Below are positions 7,750-18,800 of a stretch of 64,000 nucleotides of DNA, piece by piece. This DNA comes from an uncultured Oscillospiraceae bacterium. Lineage in GTDB: Bacteria > Bacillota > Clostridia > Oscillospirales > Oscillospiraceae. Made by a program: the position numbers and the translations under genes. How positions within the stretch are numbered: position 1 is the stretch's first letter; every line of letters begins with the position of its first letter. Location: positions 61,454 to 125,453 of the forward strand of contig CAJULD010000002.1 in NCBI GenBank assembly GCA_910587505.1. Reading direction: 5' to 3'. A model generated the notes under the pieces. That model had not been told where the DNA came from, searched no databases, and worked only from the letters and a program-made list of their open reading frames with translations.

Positions 7750-8610
7750 TTGAAGAAGAATTTCCCGATTGCAGATTTTTTCATTCACCTGTTTTTTATC
7801 GTTTTCGCGCTGCTGATCCTGCTGCCTCTCTGGATGATTCTCATCATATCCGTGTCTTCCCCGGAGGGGTACGCCGGCTCGGCCTTTCATATGTGGTCCA
7901 GCGGGTTTACCCTGGATGCGTACAAGCGGATTTTCAGCAATTCCAGCGGCATACTCAACGGCTTCTGGGTCTCCATCCGGGTGACGGTAATGGGAACCGC
8001 GCTGTCCATGCTTCTGACGTCTCTGGCCGGTTATGTCCTGTCAAAGAAAAACCTGCCGGGCCGCAATATGATGTTCCGGTTTGTGCTGTTCACCATGTTC
8101 TTCAGCGGAGGACTGATGCCGTTCTACACAACGGTTCGGGGATACGGGCTGACCAATACGATTTTTGTTATGTTCGTACCGACTGCGATCCAGACGTACT
8201 ATGTCATTTTGATGAAAAACTACTTTGAGGGCCTGCCGGACAGCATAGAGGAGGCTGCCAAACTGGACGGCGCAAACGACATTCAGATTCTGCTCAGGGT
8301 TGTGATCCCCATGTCGGTCCCGAGCTTTGCTGCGATTGCGCTGTTCTATGCGGTATATTATTGGAACGAGTATTTTTATGCCAGTCTGTTCGTCCAGTCC
8401 AACAGTTTGCAGTCGCTGCCGGTGCTGCTCCGTCAGATGATCGTTCAGAATCTGACGCTGGCGCAGATGGGGGCGCAGACCATGGCCACGAATGCGGAGC
8501 AGTTCAAAATGGCCTGTATCATCGTTTCCATTATACCGGTATTGATTGCATATCCTTTCGTCCAGAAATATTTCACAAAAGGCCTGAACATTGGCGCTGT
8601 CAAGGAGTAA
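7750..8610 (+). CDS. ABC sugar permease, LplC/YcjP type
   Basis: The second permease of the transporter, 286 residues, with six predicted membrane helices. The first is FFIHLFFIVFALLILLPLWM, and the EAA loop is EEAAKLDGANDIQILLRVVIPMS. The start is unusual: the only usable codon is TTG at 7750, preceded by a weak GGGGCGACGG. The frame stays open upstream to 7654 without ATG or GTG, so a longer product from a non-standard start cannot be excluded. The 95-base gap after the first permease contains no terminator. Together with the preceding permease it forms the heterodimeric channel for the substrate delivered by the following lipoprotein. Confidence 0.88.
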   Translation: MKKNFPIADFFIHLFFIVFALLILLPLWMILIISVSSPEGYAGSAFHMWSSGFTLDAYKRIFSNSSGILNGFWVSIRVTVMGTALSMLLTSLAGYVLSKKNLPGRNMMFRFVLFTMFFSGGLMPFYTTVRGYGLTNTIFVMFVPTAIQTYYVILMKNYFEGLPDSIEEAAKLDGANDIQILLRVVIPMSVPSFAAIALFYAVYYWNEYFYASLFVQSNSLQSLPVLLRQMIVQNLTLAQMGAQTMATNAEQFKMACIIVSIIPVLIAYPFVQKYFTKGLNIGAVKE

Positions 8611-8659
8611 TTCCTTGCTGCAATATCAGACAAAATGAAAATGAAGTGGAGGAGCGATT

Positions 8660-10336
8660 ATGAAAAGAAAGATTCTGGCATTGGCGGTTGCTTTGCTTAT
8701 GCTTTTGAGCCTTGCGGCCTGCGGCGCAAGCGGCCGGACACCCGCCACGTCGCCGGATAACAGCGCCGGCAGCACAGCGGGAAACTCCGGCGAGACCCCG
8801 GACACCCCCACCGAAAAAGAGCATTTCACGTTGCGGATGGTCCGCGTGGGCAATATTCAGGACCCCACGAAGGACCGCATCCTTCTTGAGCTCCAGGAGC
8901 GCCTCAATTTCACTCTGGAAATCATCTCGATTCCCTGGGAGCAGTTCCCCAGCCAGATGCAGATGATGGTTGCGACCGGCGACCCCATTGACCTGCTGAT
9001 GTGCAGCCCGGACACGACATTCTATGAGTGGGCGGACGAGGGCATGCTCTACAGCTACGAGGAGCTCCTGCAAATGGGCGACTATCCCCTGTGCGAGAGC
9101 GTAGTCAACGCCGATATATGCAAGGAGCTGGCGAATCCCTCCGACGGCCTGCACTACGGCAAGGCCATGGCGACGCCCACCAACGCGTGGGGTCCCGTTA
9201 TCCGTACAGACTGGCTGGAAAAGCTGAATCTGGAAATGCCGGAAACCATCGACGACTTCTACAATGTAGTCAGGGCGTTTGCTGAGGCGGATCTGGACGG
9301 AACGGATGCCGGTGGAATCGACATGCGCATTGGCGGCGCCCAAAATGACGGATCCGCGCTGGGCATATTTGGATATATTCAGCGCGCATTCAACCTGAAC
9401 CCCGGCGATTTCAATTTTATTGAGAATGATGATGGTACGCTGTCTCTGTGGAATACCTCTGAGGGTGCAAAGGCAGCTGCGGAATTTATCCGTAAGCTGT
9501 TGGCTGAAGGCCTGCTCAATTACGACTTTGCGACGATGCCCCAGGAGAGCGACCAGGGGCGGTATGCGGACGACTTTGCGGCCGGACGGCTGGGCATCGG
9601 CTGGACCAGTAACCCCGGACTGTTTATGGAGAAGCTGAAGGCGGCCAATCCGGACGCGACGATGGCGTATCTTCCTCCGGTGACGGCAAACGGCAGCGTC
9701 CCGAAGAACAGCGGCGGCGGCGTGGGCTACTGGTATGTCCACGCGATCCCCAAAACCTGCGAAAATCCCGCCCGCGTGATGGAAGTTCTGGAGTATGGTC
9801 TTACCAACGAGGGCCGCGAGCTGACGCTGTTCGGCATCGAGGGCGTCCATTGGACGGACCGGGTCATCAACGAGGACGGCAGCCGGGTCTATACCATCAA
9901 TACGGAGGAGTGCGCAAAGGACTGGGATATCTCGGCGAACGGCCTTCGCTACCCGATGTGATGGGGGTTCATCAATTATCATGCGGAGATCCCCTACATC
10001 CCCATTGAGGAATACGGAGACTACGACGAAGCGTACCTCAACGCGCAGACCTGGGTACGTGACGATCAGACGGCGGAAACCATGCCGGAGTTTGCGCAGC
10101 TGATTGGACAGTACGCGCTGAACAGTCCGCTGTACGGCAGCAAGGACCCCCGCGTACAGCCGGACGACTGGAATGCGACCATGTCTATTTACAGCGAGTA
10201 CTGGCTGAAGGCGATCTATGCAAAGACCGATGCAGAATTTGAAAGCGCATGGAGCGAGATGTGCTCCCGTCTGATGGATGCCGGCGGGCAGTCCATTCTG
10301 GATGGCGGAAACGAGCTCTGGGCCGAGCGAAAATAG
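8660..10336 (+). pseudogene. Extracellular sugar-binding lipoprotein (LplA type) split by in-frame TGA
   Basis: A binding lipoprotein with a signal peptide and lipobox LSLAAC (Cys about residue 21) followed by a Ser/Thr/Pro linker, then the LplA-type fold. The frame is interrupted by TGA at 9959-9961, after codon 433, in the context LRYPM-stop-WGFINYHAE. Reading continues without any other stop for 124 codons to TAG at 10334-10336, giving 558 codons in all, the normal length for LplA-like proteins (about 520-560). The codon after TGA is TGG, and the likely ancestral reading is a Trp-Trp pair, so a single TGG-to-TGA change explains it. All other genes here end normally with TGA, so general recoding is unlikely. 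The truncated 433-residue form lacks the C-terminal lobe and may be inactive. Sequencing error is possible. Confidence 0.85.
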
Positions 10337-10364
10337 TTTTCGCCATACCGTATATGTAAAAAGT

Positions 10365-10396
10365 AATGGGGAGCTCCGTGTATGGAACTCCCCATT
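10365..10396 (+). terminator. Intercistronic stem-loop after the binding protein
   Basis: A 13-base stem (10365-10377 with 10384-10396, one C/A mismatch) and 6-base loop, followed by GCTTTA. The T-run is weak, so it probably attenuates transcription or protects the 3' end of the transporter mRNA rather than fully stopping transcription. Confidence 0.55.
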
Positions 10397-10430
10397 GCTT
10401 TACGGACACAAAGTAAAAAGGAGACAGAGT

Positions 10431-11984
10431 GTGGACATCCGCGAAAATCCGATTCCATATTTGGGCGAGGTCAACGGGAGCAAGTGCCTCTTTGTTGACG
10501 GCGAACCGTATCTGGTCCGCGGCGGAGAAATAAAAAACTCATGCAGCGCCAGCGCTGCATACATGGAGGAACACGTCTGGCCGCATGTAAGCGGCCTGGG
10601 GCTGAATACGCTGCTGGTACCGGTGGCGTGGGAAAGCGTCGAGGCTGTGGAAGGCGTCTATGATTTTTCACTTCCCGGCCAGATCATCCGTCAGGCGCGG
10701 GAACGCGGAATGCGGCTGATTTTTCTGTGGTTTGGCCTGTGGAAAAACGCGCAGTCCAGTTATGTGCCCATCTGGATGAAGGAGCGGCAGGATATTTACT
10801 TCCGCACGGTGCGGTATCCCCGCCGGGGAATGCACACGCCGGTTTGTTCCATCTCGCCTCTCTGCACTGCGGCGGTAGAGAAGGACGCGGCGGCATTTGC
10901 CGCCCTGATGGCCTTTTTGCGCAGCAACGACAGGGAAAGAACGGTGATTGCCGTGCAGGTGGAAAACGAAGCCGGCCTGCTGGGCAGCGAGCGGGACTAT
11001 TCGCCCGCTGCGGAGAAACTGTTCTATGAGGAGGTTCCTGCGGAAGCGGCCCGGGCCTTCGGCGTCACCGGCGCCTGGGAGCAGGCTTTCGGAGACGAGG
11101 CGTGCGCGCAGTTCATGTCCTGGTGCTATGGGGGCGCCGTGGGGCGCATTGCCGCCGCGGGAGCGGCCGTCTATCCCCTTCCAATGTACGTGAACGCCTG
11201 GACGGTTCAGTATCCCGGCGAGCGTCCGGGCAGCTATCCGTCAGGCGGCCCCGTAATGGAATATTACAGGATGTGGCGGCTGAGAGCGCCTGCGCTCTGC
11301 TGGATGAGTCCGGACATCTATCTGCCGGACTACGCCGGAGAGTGCCTGAAATACGCGTCGGAGAATCAGGCGCTGTTTGTTCCGGAGGCGGTGAACAGCT
11401 GTGCGGCGGCGTCCTGTGCGCTGTATACGGCGGGGCTTCGGAACGGCATCGGCTTTTCCCCCTACGCCATCGAGCATATGGGCGGCGCAAAGTGGCAGGG
11501 AGCGGCAACAGGCGTGGTGCAGGAGGCGTTTCAGGCGCAGCCGGACAGCCGGCGCACAGAGGCGGGCGGCTGGTACCGGGATGTCAATGTGCTGCTGGAG
11601 GCGCTCTGGCGAGACATTGTTGGCCGCCGTGGCAGCGGACAGGTGAAGAGCGTCCTGGATCGCGGAACAGGGCGGGAAGGCGTTTCTTTCCGGGAATACG
11701 ATTTCCGCGTGACCTGCCATGAGCATCCCGACAGCGAACCGGACGGCTGCGGCATAATTATTGAGCTGGCTCCCAATGAATTTTATGCCGCCGGCAGTCA
11801 CTGTACAATGGAAATCTGCCCCAGGCCCGGCCGGAGGGCGGACGCCGAATTTCTCTATGTGGATGAGATGGAGGTCCGCGATGGCCGCGTCCAGGCGCGG
11901 CGCAGGCTGAACGGAGACGATCAGTGGCTGTCCTTCCCTGCGGAGTTTCAGATCTTTCATTTTGCGGTGCAGCTGAAATTTTGA
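10431..11984 (+). CDS. GH35/GH42-like beta-galactosidase with DUF5597-type C-terminus
   Basis: A 517-residue glycoside hydrolase of clan GH-A. The N-terminal barrel begins with FVDGEPYLVRGGEI, the typical GH35/42 opening. The proton donor is the Glu in QVENEAG (about residue 180) and the probable nucleophile is the Glu in FVPEAVNS (about residue 319). The C-terminal part resembles the DUF5597 domain found on GH35-like enzymes. There is no signal peptide, so it acts on imported oligosaccharides in the cytoplasm. The start is the GTG at 10431 with AGGAG 7 bases upstream; in-frame ATGs further up lie in the binding-protein gene and are not used. It fits the transporter and the GH43 and GH2 genes that follow as part of an exo-acting degradation set. 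Confidence 0.82.
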   Translation: MDIRENPIPYLGEVNGSKCLFVDGEPYLVRGGEIKNSCSASAAYMEEHVWPHVSGLGLNTLLVPVAWESVEAVEGVYDFSLPGQIIRQARERGMRLIFLWFGLWKNAQSSYVPIWMKERQDIYFRTVRYPRRGMHTPVCSISPLCTAAVEKDAAAFAALMAFLRSNDRERTVIAVQVENEAGLLGSERDYSPAAEKLFYEEVPAEAARAFGVTGAWEQAFGDEACAQFMSWCYGGAVGRIAAAGAAVYPLPMYVNAWTVQYPGERPGSYPSGGPVMEYYRMWRLRAPALCWMSPDIYLPDYAGECLKYASENQALFVPEAVNSCAAASCALYTAGLRNGIGFSPYAIEHMGGAKWQGAATGVVQEAFQAQPDSRRTEAGGWYRDVNVLLEALWRDIVGRRGSGQVKSVLDRGTGREGVSFREYDFRVTCHEHPDSEPDGCGIIIELAPNEFYAAGSHCTMEICPRPGRRADAEFLYVDEMEVRDGRVQARRRLNGDDQWLSFPAEFQIFHFAVQLKF

Positions 11985-12075
11985 GTGCGTCCAAAAAGGA
12001 ACCTGGGGCAGATCAGGAGCCGATGGATGCGTGCAGATGCCGGACTCCACATAACAAAACAGGAGAACAGGAGAG

Positions 12076-13884
12076 ATGAATACCTACTGCAATCCTCTGG
12101 ACCTGGGCTATCGCTACCAGCATCACAGAGAGGGAAACAGGTTTACCACCGTCCGCGAGGGGGCGGACCCTACGCTTGTATTTTTTAAGGGCCTGTACTA
12201 TATGTTTGTGTCCATGTCGGCAGGCTTCTGGTACAGTGAGAATCTGCTGGACTGGAAATTTCACGCAAACCCGGAGCTGCTGATATACGATTATGCGCCT
12301 GACGTGCGGCAAATCGGCGGCTTTCTCTATTTCTGCGCTTCGCGCTGGGCCAGTAACTGCCCCATTCTCCGCACGGAGGATCCGCTGTCGGACCGCTTTG
12401 AAGAGGTCTCCGCGCCCTTTCCCTTCTGGGATCCGAATATTTTCTGCGACGATGACGGACGGGTATATCTCTACTGGGGATGCTCCAATACCGCCCCCAT
12501 ATATGGCGTCGAGCTGGATCCCGTGACCATGCTGCCGGTGGGGGAAAAGTGCGGGCTGATCTTCGGAAACGAGGACGAGCTGGGTTATGAGCGCCCAGGG
12601 GAAAGCGGCTCGGCGGGAAAAGAGGTCAGCGAGGTTTACCGGGAGCTGAAAAAGCTGGTTGACCCGGCCGTGGGAGAGCCCGTCATAACGCCGGAAACGG
12701 AAATGCGGCTGGGCCGCGACGCCGGGACGCTTCGCAGGATATTCCACACTGCCGGCCGGCCCTATGTGGAGGGAGCGTTCATGACGAAGCATAACGGGCG
12801 CTATTACCTGCAGTATTCCGCCCCCGGAACGGAATATAACACCTACGCGGACGGCGTCTGTGTTTCCGCGCACCCGCTGGGACCTTTTGAGCGACAGAAA
12901 AGCAATCCGTTTTCCTCCAAACCCGGCGGGTTCATTACCGGCGCGGGACACGGCAGCACCATTGCGGATGAATATGGGAACTACTGGCACGCCGCCACCA
13001 TGCGGATCAGCGTGGGCCATCTCTTTGAGCGGAGGGTCGGCCTGTTTCCCGCCTGCTTTGACGGGGACGGTGTGCTCTGCTGCAACCAGAATTTCGCGGA
13101 CTATCCCCACCGCATTCCGAAGGGAAAATTTGACGCGATGTCACAGCAGCCGGAATGGATGCTGCTGAGCTATAAAAAACCGGCGTGGGCATCCTCTGCG
13201 GCAGACGGGAGCAGTCCCACGCTGGCCGTCAACGAGGACATCAGAACATGGTGGAGCGCTGGAACGGCGCGCGCGGGGGAGTGGCTCGCCGTTGACCTGG
13301 AAAAGCTCTGTGATATCCGCGCTATTCAGGTTAATCTGGCGGACGAGGGAGTGGGAATCCCGTTTCCCGACGAATGCTACGGAAACGAGATGGGGACCCG
13401 CCATATTGAAACCGGACCGCAGCTGTCGCAGTACCGTGTGGAAATCAGCGCGGACGGGACGAACTGGCGCATCCTGGAGGACGTGAGCCGTGAATGCAGC
13501 AACGGCTACTATGAGTACGAGTCGGGGATTTCCGCCAGGTATGTCCGGGTGGTTGGCGGAAGCCTGCCCTACGGACAGCCGCTGCGGATCAGCGGCCTGC
13601 GGGTCTTCGGCCTGGGCGGCGGCAAAAAGCCCTCCCGGGCGCAGGCGCGGGCGGTCCGTCTGAGCGCCTGGGACGCAGCGGTGGAATGGGAACCGATTCC
13701 GGACGCGCAGGGGTGCAATGTGCGGTATGGGGCTGCGCCGGAGAAGCTGTATCACTCCTGGCTTGTGTACGACGCGGCACACCTCACCCTGTCAACACTG
13801 ATAAAAGGGCAGGATTACTGCATCCGTGTGGACAGCTTCAACGAAAGCGGCATCACGGAAGGAGAGGTGATTTATCTTGACTGA
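12076..13884 (+). CDS. GH43-family glycosidase with F5/8-type C and FN3-like domains
   Basis: A 602-residue enzyme with a five-bladed propeller GH43 domain at residues 1-360. The general base Asp is in GADPTLVFF near residue 31, the pKa-modulating Asp in FPFWDPNIF and the proton donor Glu in YVEGAFMTKHNGRYYL. Residues 370-515 form a discoidin-like (F5/8 type C) carbohydrate-binding module, ending SARYVRVVGG, and the last 85 residues look like a fibronectin-III domain. GH43 enzymes are mostly arabinofuranosidases, xylosidases or beta-1,3-galactosidases. There is no signal peptide, suggesting intracellular action, which is slightly odd for a protein with binding modules. GGAGA lies ahead of the ATG. 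The 3' end overlaps the next gene by 8 bases. Confidence 0.85.
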   Translation: MNTYCNPLDLGYRYQHHREGNRFTTVREGADPTLVFFKGLYYMFVSMSAGFWYSENLLDWKFHANPELLIYDYAPDVRQIGGFLYFCASRWASNCPILRTEDPLSDRFEEVSAPFPFWDPNIFCDDDGRVYLYWGCSNTAPIYGVELDPVTMLPVGEKCGLIFGNEDELGYERPGESGSAGKEVSEVYRELKKLVDPAVGEPVITPETEMRLGRDAGTLRRIFHTAGRPYVEGAFMTKHNGRYYLQYSAPGTEYNTYADGVCVSAHPLGPFERQKSNPFSSKPGGFITGAGHGSTIADEYGNYWHAATMRISVGHLFERRVGLFPACFDGDGVLCCNQNFADYPHRIPKGKFDAMSQQPEWMLLSYKKPAWASSAADGSSPTLAVNEDIRTWWSAGTARAGEWLAVDLEKLCDIRAIQVNLADEGVGIPFPDECYGNEMGTRHIETGPQLSQYRVEISADGTNWRILEDVSRECSNGYYEYESGISARYVRVVGGSLPYGQPLRISGLRVFGLGGGKKPSRAQARAVRLSAWDAAVEWEPIPDAQGCNVRYGAAPEKLYHSWLVYDAAHLTLSTLIKGQDYCIRVDSFNESGITEGEVIYLD

Positions 13885-14404
13885 GTGTGAAAACACGCCG
13901 GAGGCCGTCGGGCCATATGCAGTTAACCCTGCGATCAGCGATACGGAAACGAGGAAAGCGATGCAGCGCTATCTGGACGAATGCCGGATGGAAACGCCGG
14001 AGGAGGTTGCGAAATTCTTCGCCTGGTACACGTTTTTAATCTGGGATTACCGGCTGTTTGGCGAAATCTACCGCCTCTACAATGATGATATTGTCATGAA
14101 TTATGGAGGCCGGGATGCCGTACAGGGGCTCGAAAATGTCATTTCCGGCACGCTGGAGTCGAAGCGCGGAATGCCGTTTCGGTACAGGCACATTTTTTCC
14201 GATATTTTTGCCGAGGGGGACCCTGAAAGCGGCTACCACTTTATTCAGGCGACCTCCTACCTGTTCCCGGACAGCGCCGGTCAGGAGCAGGACTCCGTTG
14301 GAAAGGGCCACATTCTGCCGCAAGGGACGGGAAGCTGTATGTGTGAATGCGAAATTCACAAAATAAACGGCAAATGGACCGTTGTGCAGGAATGGATGTG
14401 CTGA
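13877..14404 (+). CDS. SnoaL-like (NTF2-fold) protein
   Basis: A 175-residue protein whose central part (YRLYNDDIVMNYGGRDAVQGLENV, then HIFSDIFAEGD...FIQATSYLF) has the layout of SnoaL-like NTF2 folds: a helix pair followed by a curved beta sheet with a pocket. It may be a polyketide-cyclase-like or steroid-isomerase-like enzyme, or a ligand-binding accessory protein; no catalytic residue can be assigned. The start is a TTG at 13877, inside the end of the GH43 gene, with GGAGAGG about 8 bases upstream, so translation is probably coupled. It is a cytoplasmic protein in a glycan-degradation operon and may modify a substituent on the sugar. Confidence 0.7.
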   Translation: MTECENTPEAVGPYAVNPAISDTETRKAMQRYLDECRMETPEEVAKFFAWYTFLIWDYRLFGEIYRLYNDDIVMNYGGRDAVQGLENVISGTLESKRGMPFRYRHIFSDIFAEGDPESGYHFIQATSYLFPDSAGQEQDSVGKGHILPQGTGSCMCECEIHKINGKWTVVQEWMC

Positions 14405-14441
14405 TCCGCCTCCCGGCAATCATGAAAAGGAGTACTTGCGT

Positions 14442-15788
14442 ATGCCTCTGCATGGAAAATCCGGTTCCCTCATGGGCGCGCTCTATCGGGAGGGCGGAAT
14501 TCCGGAAATCAGGATAAAAAGCCTGCGCTGTCTCATGCTTGGCACGGTGCTGGGAACCCTGTTTACTTCGGTTACCGGCAGCGGAACCATGCTGGCCGGA
14601 TATTTCACCGCCCTTGGCGGCTCCGCCTTTGCTTTCGGTATCCTCAGCGCGATCCCCTTCCTCGCCGTCATCGTCCAGATCCCGGCCTCCATTCTCATCA
14701 GCCGTACCGGGGCGCGGAGGAAATACCGGATCAAATATGGCATTATCGCGCGCGCCATATGGATCGTGATTGGACTGATCCCGCTGTTCGTACCTGCGCA
14801 CCCTGTCTGGCTCCGTATATGCGGCCTGTGCGTTTTCCGCGGGCTTGCGGCGGGATGTGAGGCGTTTCCCGAGGCGACCTACGGCCCCTGGCTGGCCGAT
14901 CTGGTCCCCCGGAATATTCGCGGGCGGTGGCTCTCCATCCGTGACATTATCTGCAACATTGCCGGAATTTCCGTGGGAGTGATTCAGATCCTGCTGCTGG
15001 AGTGGATGCCGGGGCTGGCGGGGTATACGGTCATTTTTGTGGCCGGCGGTTTGATTGGAATCGCCGACATACTGTGTTACCTGAAAATTGAGGACATACC
15101 CATGGCGGCAGAAACGGCGGGCAACCTTTCCCGGACGGCAAAACGGGTGTTTGGCGACAAACAGTTTGTCCGGTTTATGCTGTTCTGGACATTCTGGCTG
15201 TTTACCGCTTACCTGGCGAATCCATACACCAGTTTTTACGCATTGCAGAAGCTGGGACTGTCCATGTCCGTCACGACGATGTACGGGCAGGTCGTTCCCG
15301 CAATCATCTCGGTTGTGGTAAGTCCCTTCTGGGGCTGTCTCATCGACAGGCTTGGCAACAAGCGGGTTATGTTTCTGTCCTGCACCTTCTCGGCGCTGGC
15401 CCCGGTTATCCTTGTGTTTTCGGAACAGGGTCATTCCCTCCCCTTTTTCCTGTATAACCTCTTCGGTTCCATGGTGTGGAGCGTCCCGTTTCTCGTTGCG
15501 CTGAACATGCTGCTCTGCAACTCGCCCCACGAGGGCCGCACCGGGTACGTTGCCATTTTCCACTGCTTCACGGAACTGTTCGGCTCCTTTTCAGGCGTCC
15601 TGTTTGGCGGCAGCCTGATTGAATTTCTCTCGCGCGGTCTTCAGGAGTGGCGGTTTGTCCGGGAAGGCGTCCCTGCAGACGAATATAAGCTGCTCTTTCT
15701 GCTGTCCGCGCTGCTGCGGATCGCCGCCACTTTCCTGATTGTGCCGAAGCTGCAAAACCGGAAAGAAGGAGCGGACGGTCAGCTGTAG
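14442..15788 (+). CDS. MFS transporter
   Basis: A 448-residue major facilitator with about 12 predicted membrane helices, beginning after a 35-residue cytoplasmic N-terminus. The loop between helices 2 and 3 (SRTGARRKYRIKYG) is the degenerate family signature, and the middle loop carries SRTAKRVFGDKQFVRFM. AAAAGGAG precedes the chosen ATG at 14442; a longer in-frame reading from 14382 overlaps the SnoaL-like gene and is not supported by a ribosome site. Relatives with this arrangement are often sugar or drug exporters of Clostridia. In this operon it could import a second sugar, or export sugars freed inside the cell. No substrate residues are diagnostic. Confidence 0.88.
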   Translation: MPLHGKSGSLMGALYREGGIPEIRIKSLRCLMLGTVLGTLFTSVTGSGTMLAGYFTALGGSAFAFGILSAIPFLAVIVQIPASILISRTGARRKYRIKYGIIARAIWIVIGLIPLFVPAHPVWLRICGLCVFRGLAAGCEAFPEATYGPWLADLVPRNIRGRWLSIRDIICNIAGISVGVIQILLLEWMPGLAGYTVIFVAGGLIGIADILCYLKIEDIPMAAETAGNLSRTAKRVFGDKQFVRFMLFWTFWLFTAYLANPYTSFYALQKLGLSMSVTTMYGQVVPAIISVVVSPFWGCLIDRLGNKRVMFLSCTFSALAPVILVFSEQGHSLPFFLYNLFGSMVWSVPFLVALNMLLCNSPHEGRTGYVAIFHCFTELFGSFSGVLFGGSLIEFLSRGLQEWRFVREGVPADEYKLLFLLSALLRIAATFLIVPKLQNRKEGADGQL

Positions 15789-15829
15789 CGCGCCCGAAAT
15801 TCCCCATTGATATTCAGGAGGTATGAAAA

Positions 15830-18800
15830 GTGAAACAGGTCCGGCTGCGCCCCGCTGATATTCCCGGGATTCTCGCAGATCCCACAGTTTTTTCTGCCGG
15901 CTGTGTGGACAGTCACAGCGACCATGCCTTTTTCGGGCCGGATGGTCAGGACTGCTGCCAATCTCTTGACGGCCAATGGCGTTTCCGTTTTTCCAGCCGG
16001 CCCGAACTGGCCGACGGCCGGTTCTGCCTGGATACATGCGACGTCAGCGACTGGGACTGGATCACCGTTCCGGGCCATCTTGAAACGCAGAACTTTGGCC
16101 GGCCGCTCTATTCGGATTCGGAATATCCGTGGGACGGCCACGAAGTCATCGCGCCCGGCGAAATCCCGGCGCAGTATAATCCCACCGGCAGCTATGTGAC
16201 CTTTTTTGAGGTGCCGGAGCATTGGCGGGGGAAGCGAATCCGCCTGGTTTTCGACGGCGCGGCCAGCGCCCTGGCCGTGTGGGTTAACGGACACTTTGCC
16301 GGCTACCACGAGGATTCCTTTCTCCCGGCGGAATTTGACATTACGCCCTGTCTCCGGGACGGCCAAAACCGCATCGCGGCCAGGACGTATTTTTACAGCA
16401 GCGGCAGCTGGCTGGAGGACCAGGATTTCTGGAGGCTGTCCGGCATTTTCCGCAGCGTAAGGCTCGTTGCCCTTCCGGATATTCATATAGAGGATCTTGC
16501 CGTCCGGACGTCCGTGTCAGATGATTTTTCTTCTGCCGCCGTCTCCGTTGACTGCAGACTCTCCGGGAAGTATGGTATGCAGACAGGCGTGCTTGCCCGC
16601 CTGCTTGCCCCCGGCGGGGACCCGGTGGGACAGACGAAGCTGAATATGGACGGCCAGCGCAGCTTCGGAGAGCTTGCCGTTGCCCGGCCGGAGCTGTGGA
16701 GCGCCGAAAATCCCGCCCTCTATTCCCTGACGCTGGAAGTCTGGCAGGACGGTGTGCTCATGGAAACGGTCCGCGAACAGGTGGGGATTCGCCGGGTTGA
16801 AATCAGGGATGCGCTTCTCCTGCTGAATGGGCGGCGGGTGGTGTTCAACGGTGTGAACCGGCATGAATTTAACCATCGCACCGGACGGACGGTTTCCCGT
16901 GAAGATATGCTCTGGGACGTCCTCACCATGAAGCGGCACAACATTAACGCGGTTCGCACCAGCCATTATCCGAACCAGACGGAATTTTACCGGCTTTGCG
17001 ATCAATACGGGATTTATGTAATTGACGAGACGAATCTGGAAACCCACGGCACATGGCTTTTCCATTCCGGGAGCGGTCTTCCGCCCCATCTGCTGCCGGA
17101 TGACCGTCCTGAATGGTTTGAAAATGTAATGGCGCGCGGCGCGGGAATGCTCAAGCGGGACAGGAATCACCCATGCATCCTGATGTGGAGCTGCGGCAAC
17201 GAGTCCTTTGGCGGGGAAACGATCTGCCGGCTGGCGGAATTTTTCCGGCGGGAGGACCCCGGCCGCATGGTGCACTACGAGGGAACGTTCAAGGATAACC
17301 GCTATCCCCGCACCTCCGACGTGGAAAGTCATATGTACTGGTGGCCGGAGCATATTGCGGCGTATGTTGCCAATCAACCTGAAAAGCCCTTCATTTCCTG
17401 CGAGTACAGCTTCGGGATGGGCAATGGCTGCGGCGGTCTGTCCAGATATACGGATCTCACCAGACGGTACCCCCATTACCAGGGAGGGTTCATCTGGGAT
17501 TTCATAGACCAGGGGCTGCTCTCTGACGGGTATCTGCATTACGGCGGCGACTATGACGACCGCCCCAACAGCGGGACCTTCATTGGAAACGGCATCGTTT
17601 TTGCCGACCGGACCATATCCGCAAAGCTGCTGCATGTAAAAAGCTGCTATCAGAGTGTGGACGTCACGGTAACGGAATCCTCCGTCATCCTGGTGAACCG
17701 GTTCCTTTTTACGGACCTGGCCGCATTCATACTGCGGTGGACACTGGCTTCCGAAGGCGTGCCGGTGCGGGAGGGCGCCCTTTCCGTTCAGCTCCCGCCC
17801 TCCGGGCGCTGCGAGGTGCCGCTGCTTCCCTCCCCCCCGGAGTCCGGGCGGGAGTATACGCTGGACGTCTCGCTGCAGCTCAGGGAGGACTGCCTCTGGG
17901 CAAAGGCCGGTCATGAAATTGCCCACGGACAGCATGTGTTCGGTTCGTCAAGGAGACCGGAGGCAGTGATGGAAGCGCCTCCCGCGGTTGAGAAAAGCGA
18001 TGTCAACTTTTTTGTCCGAGAGAGCGGTTATAATGCGATGTTCTGCCAGAACCATGGCGGCCTGCACTCTCTGACCGTTCACGGGCAGGAGCTGATGAAG
18101 CGTCCGCCCTGGCCCTGCTTCTGGCGGGCGCCGGTGGACATAGACCGCGGTTGGGCAATGCCGCAGAAGCTGGGAATCTGGAAAATTGCCGGATTATATG
18201 CCAACGCAAAAAACGAAAAGGGATACGCGGAGAAAACCCCCGAGGGGCTGACCTTCTGCACAAAATTCCGGCTGGGAGGCCTGAAGGACCGGTTTTGCGA
18301 CGTCACTTATACTGCGCGGGGCGGGCGCCGCATCTTCTGCCGGATGCATATGGACGCGGCAGAGGGCATGCCGCCTGTTCCGGAATTCGGTCTGCTTTTC
18401 ACCCTGCCGGCCAATCTGCGGCAGGTGCGCTTTTATGGATACGGTCCCATGGAGAACTACCGCGACCGGCCTGGCGGCGCTGCCCTGGGCGTTTATGAGT
18501 ACCCTGTTGAGGTTACGCCATACCTTCGGCCGCAGGAGTGCGGCAACCGGTGTGGAACCCGCTGGATTGAACTTCGCAACCCGCAGGGGGCGGGGCTGCG
18601 CATATGCGCTGCGGACGATTCGCACCCGCTGGAGTTCTCCGTTTTACCGTACACCCCGGAGCAGCTGGAGGCCGCCGGACATATTTGCAAGCTTCCTGTG
18701 TCAAACTGCACCATACTGAAGGTCCTCTCGGCGCAAATGGGCGTTGGCGGGGACGATGCCTGGGGGTCCATGCCGCAGGCGGACTGCATGCTCCCGGGAG

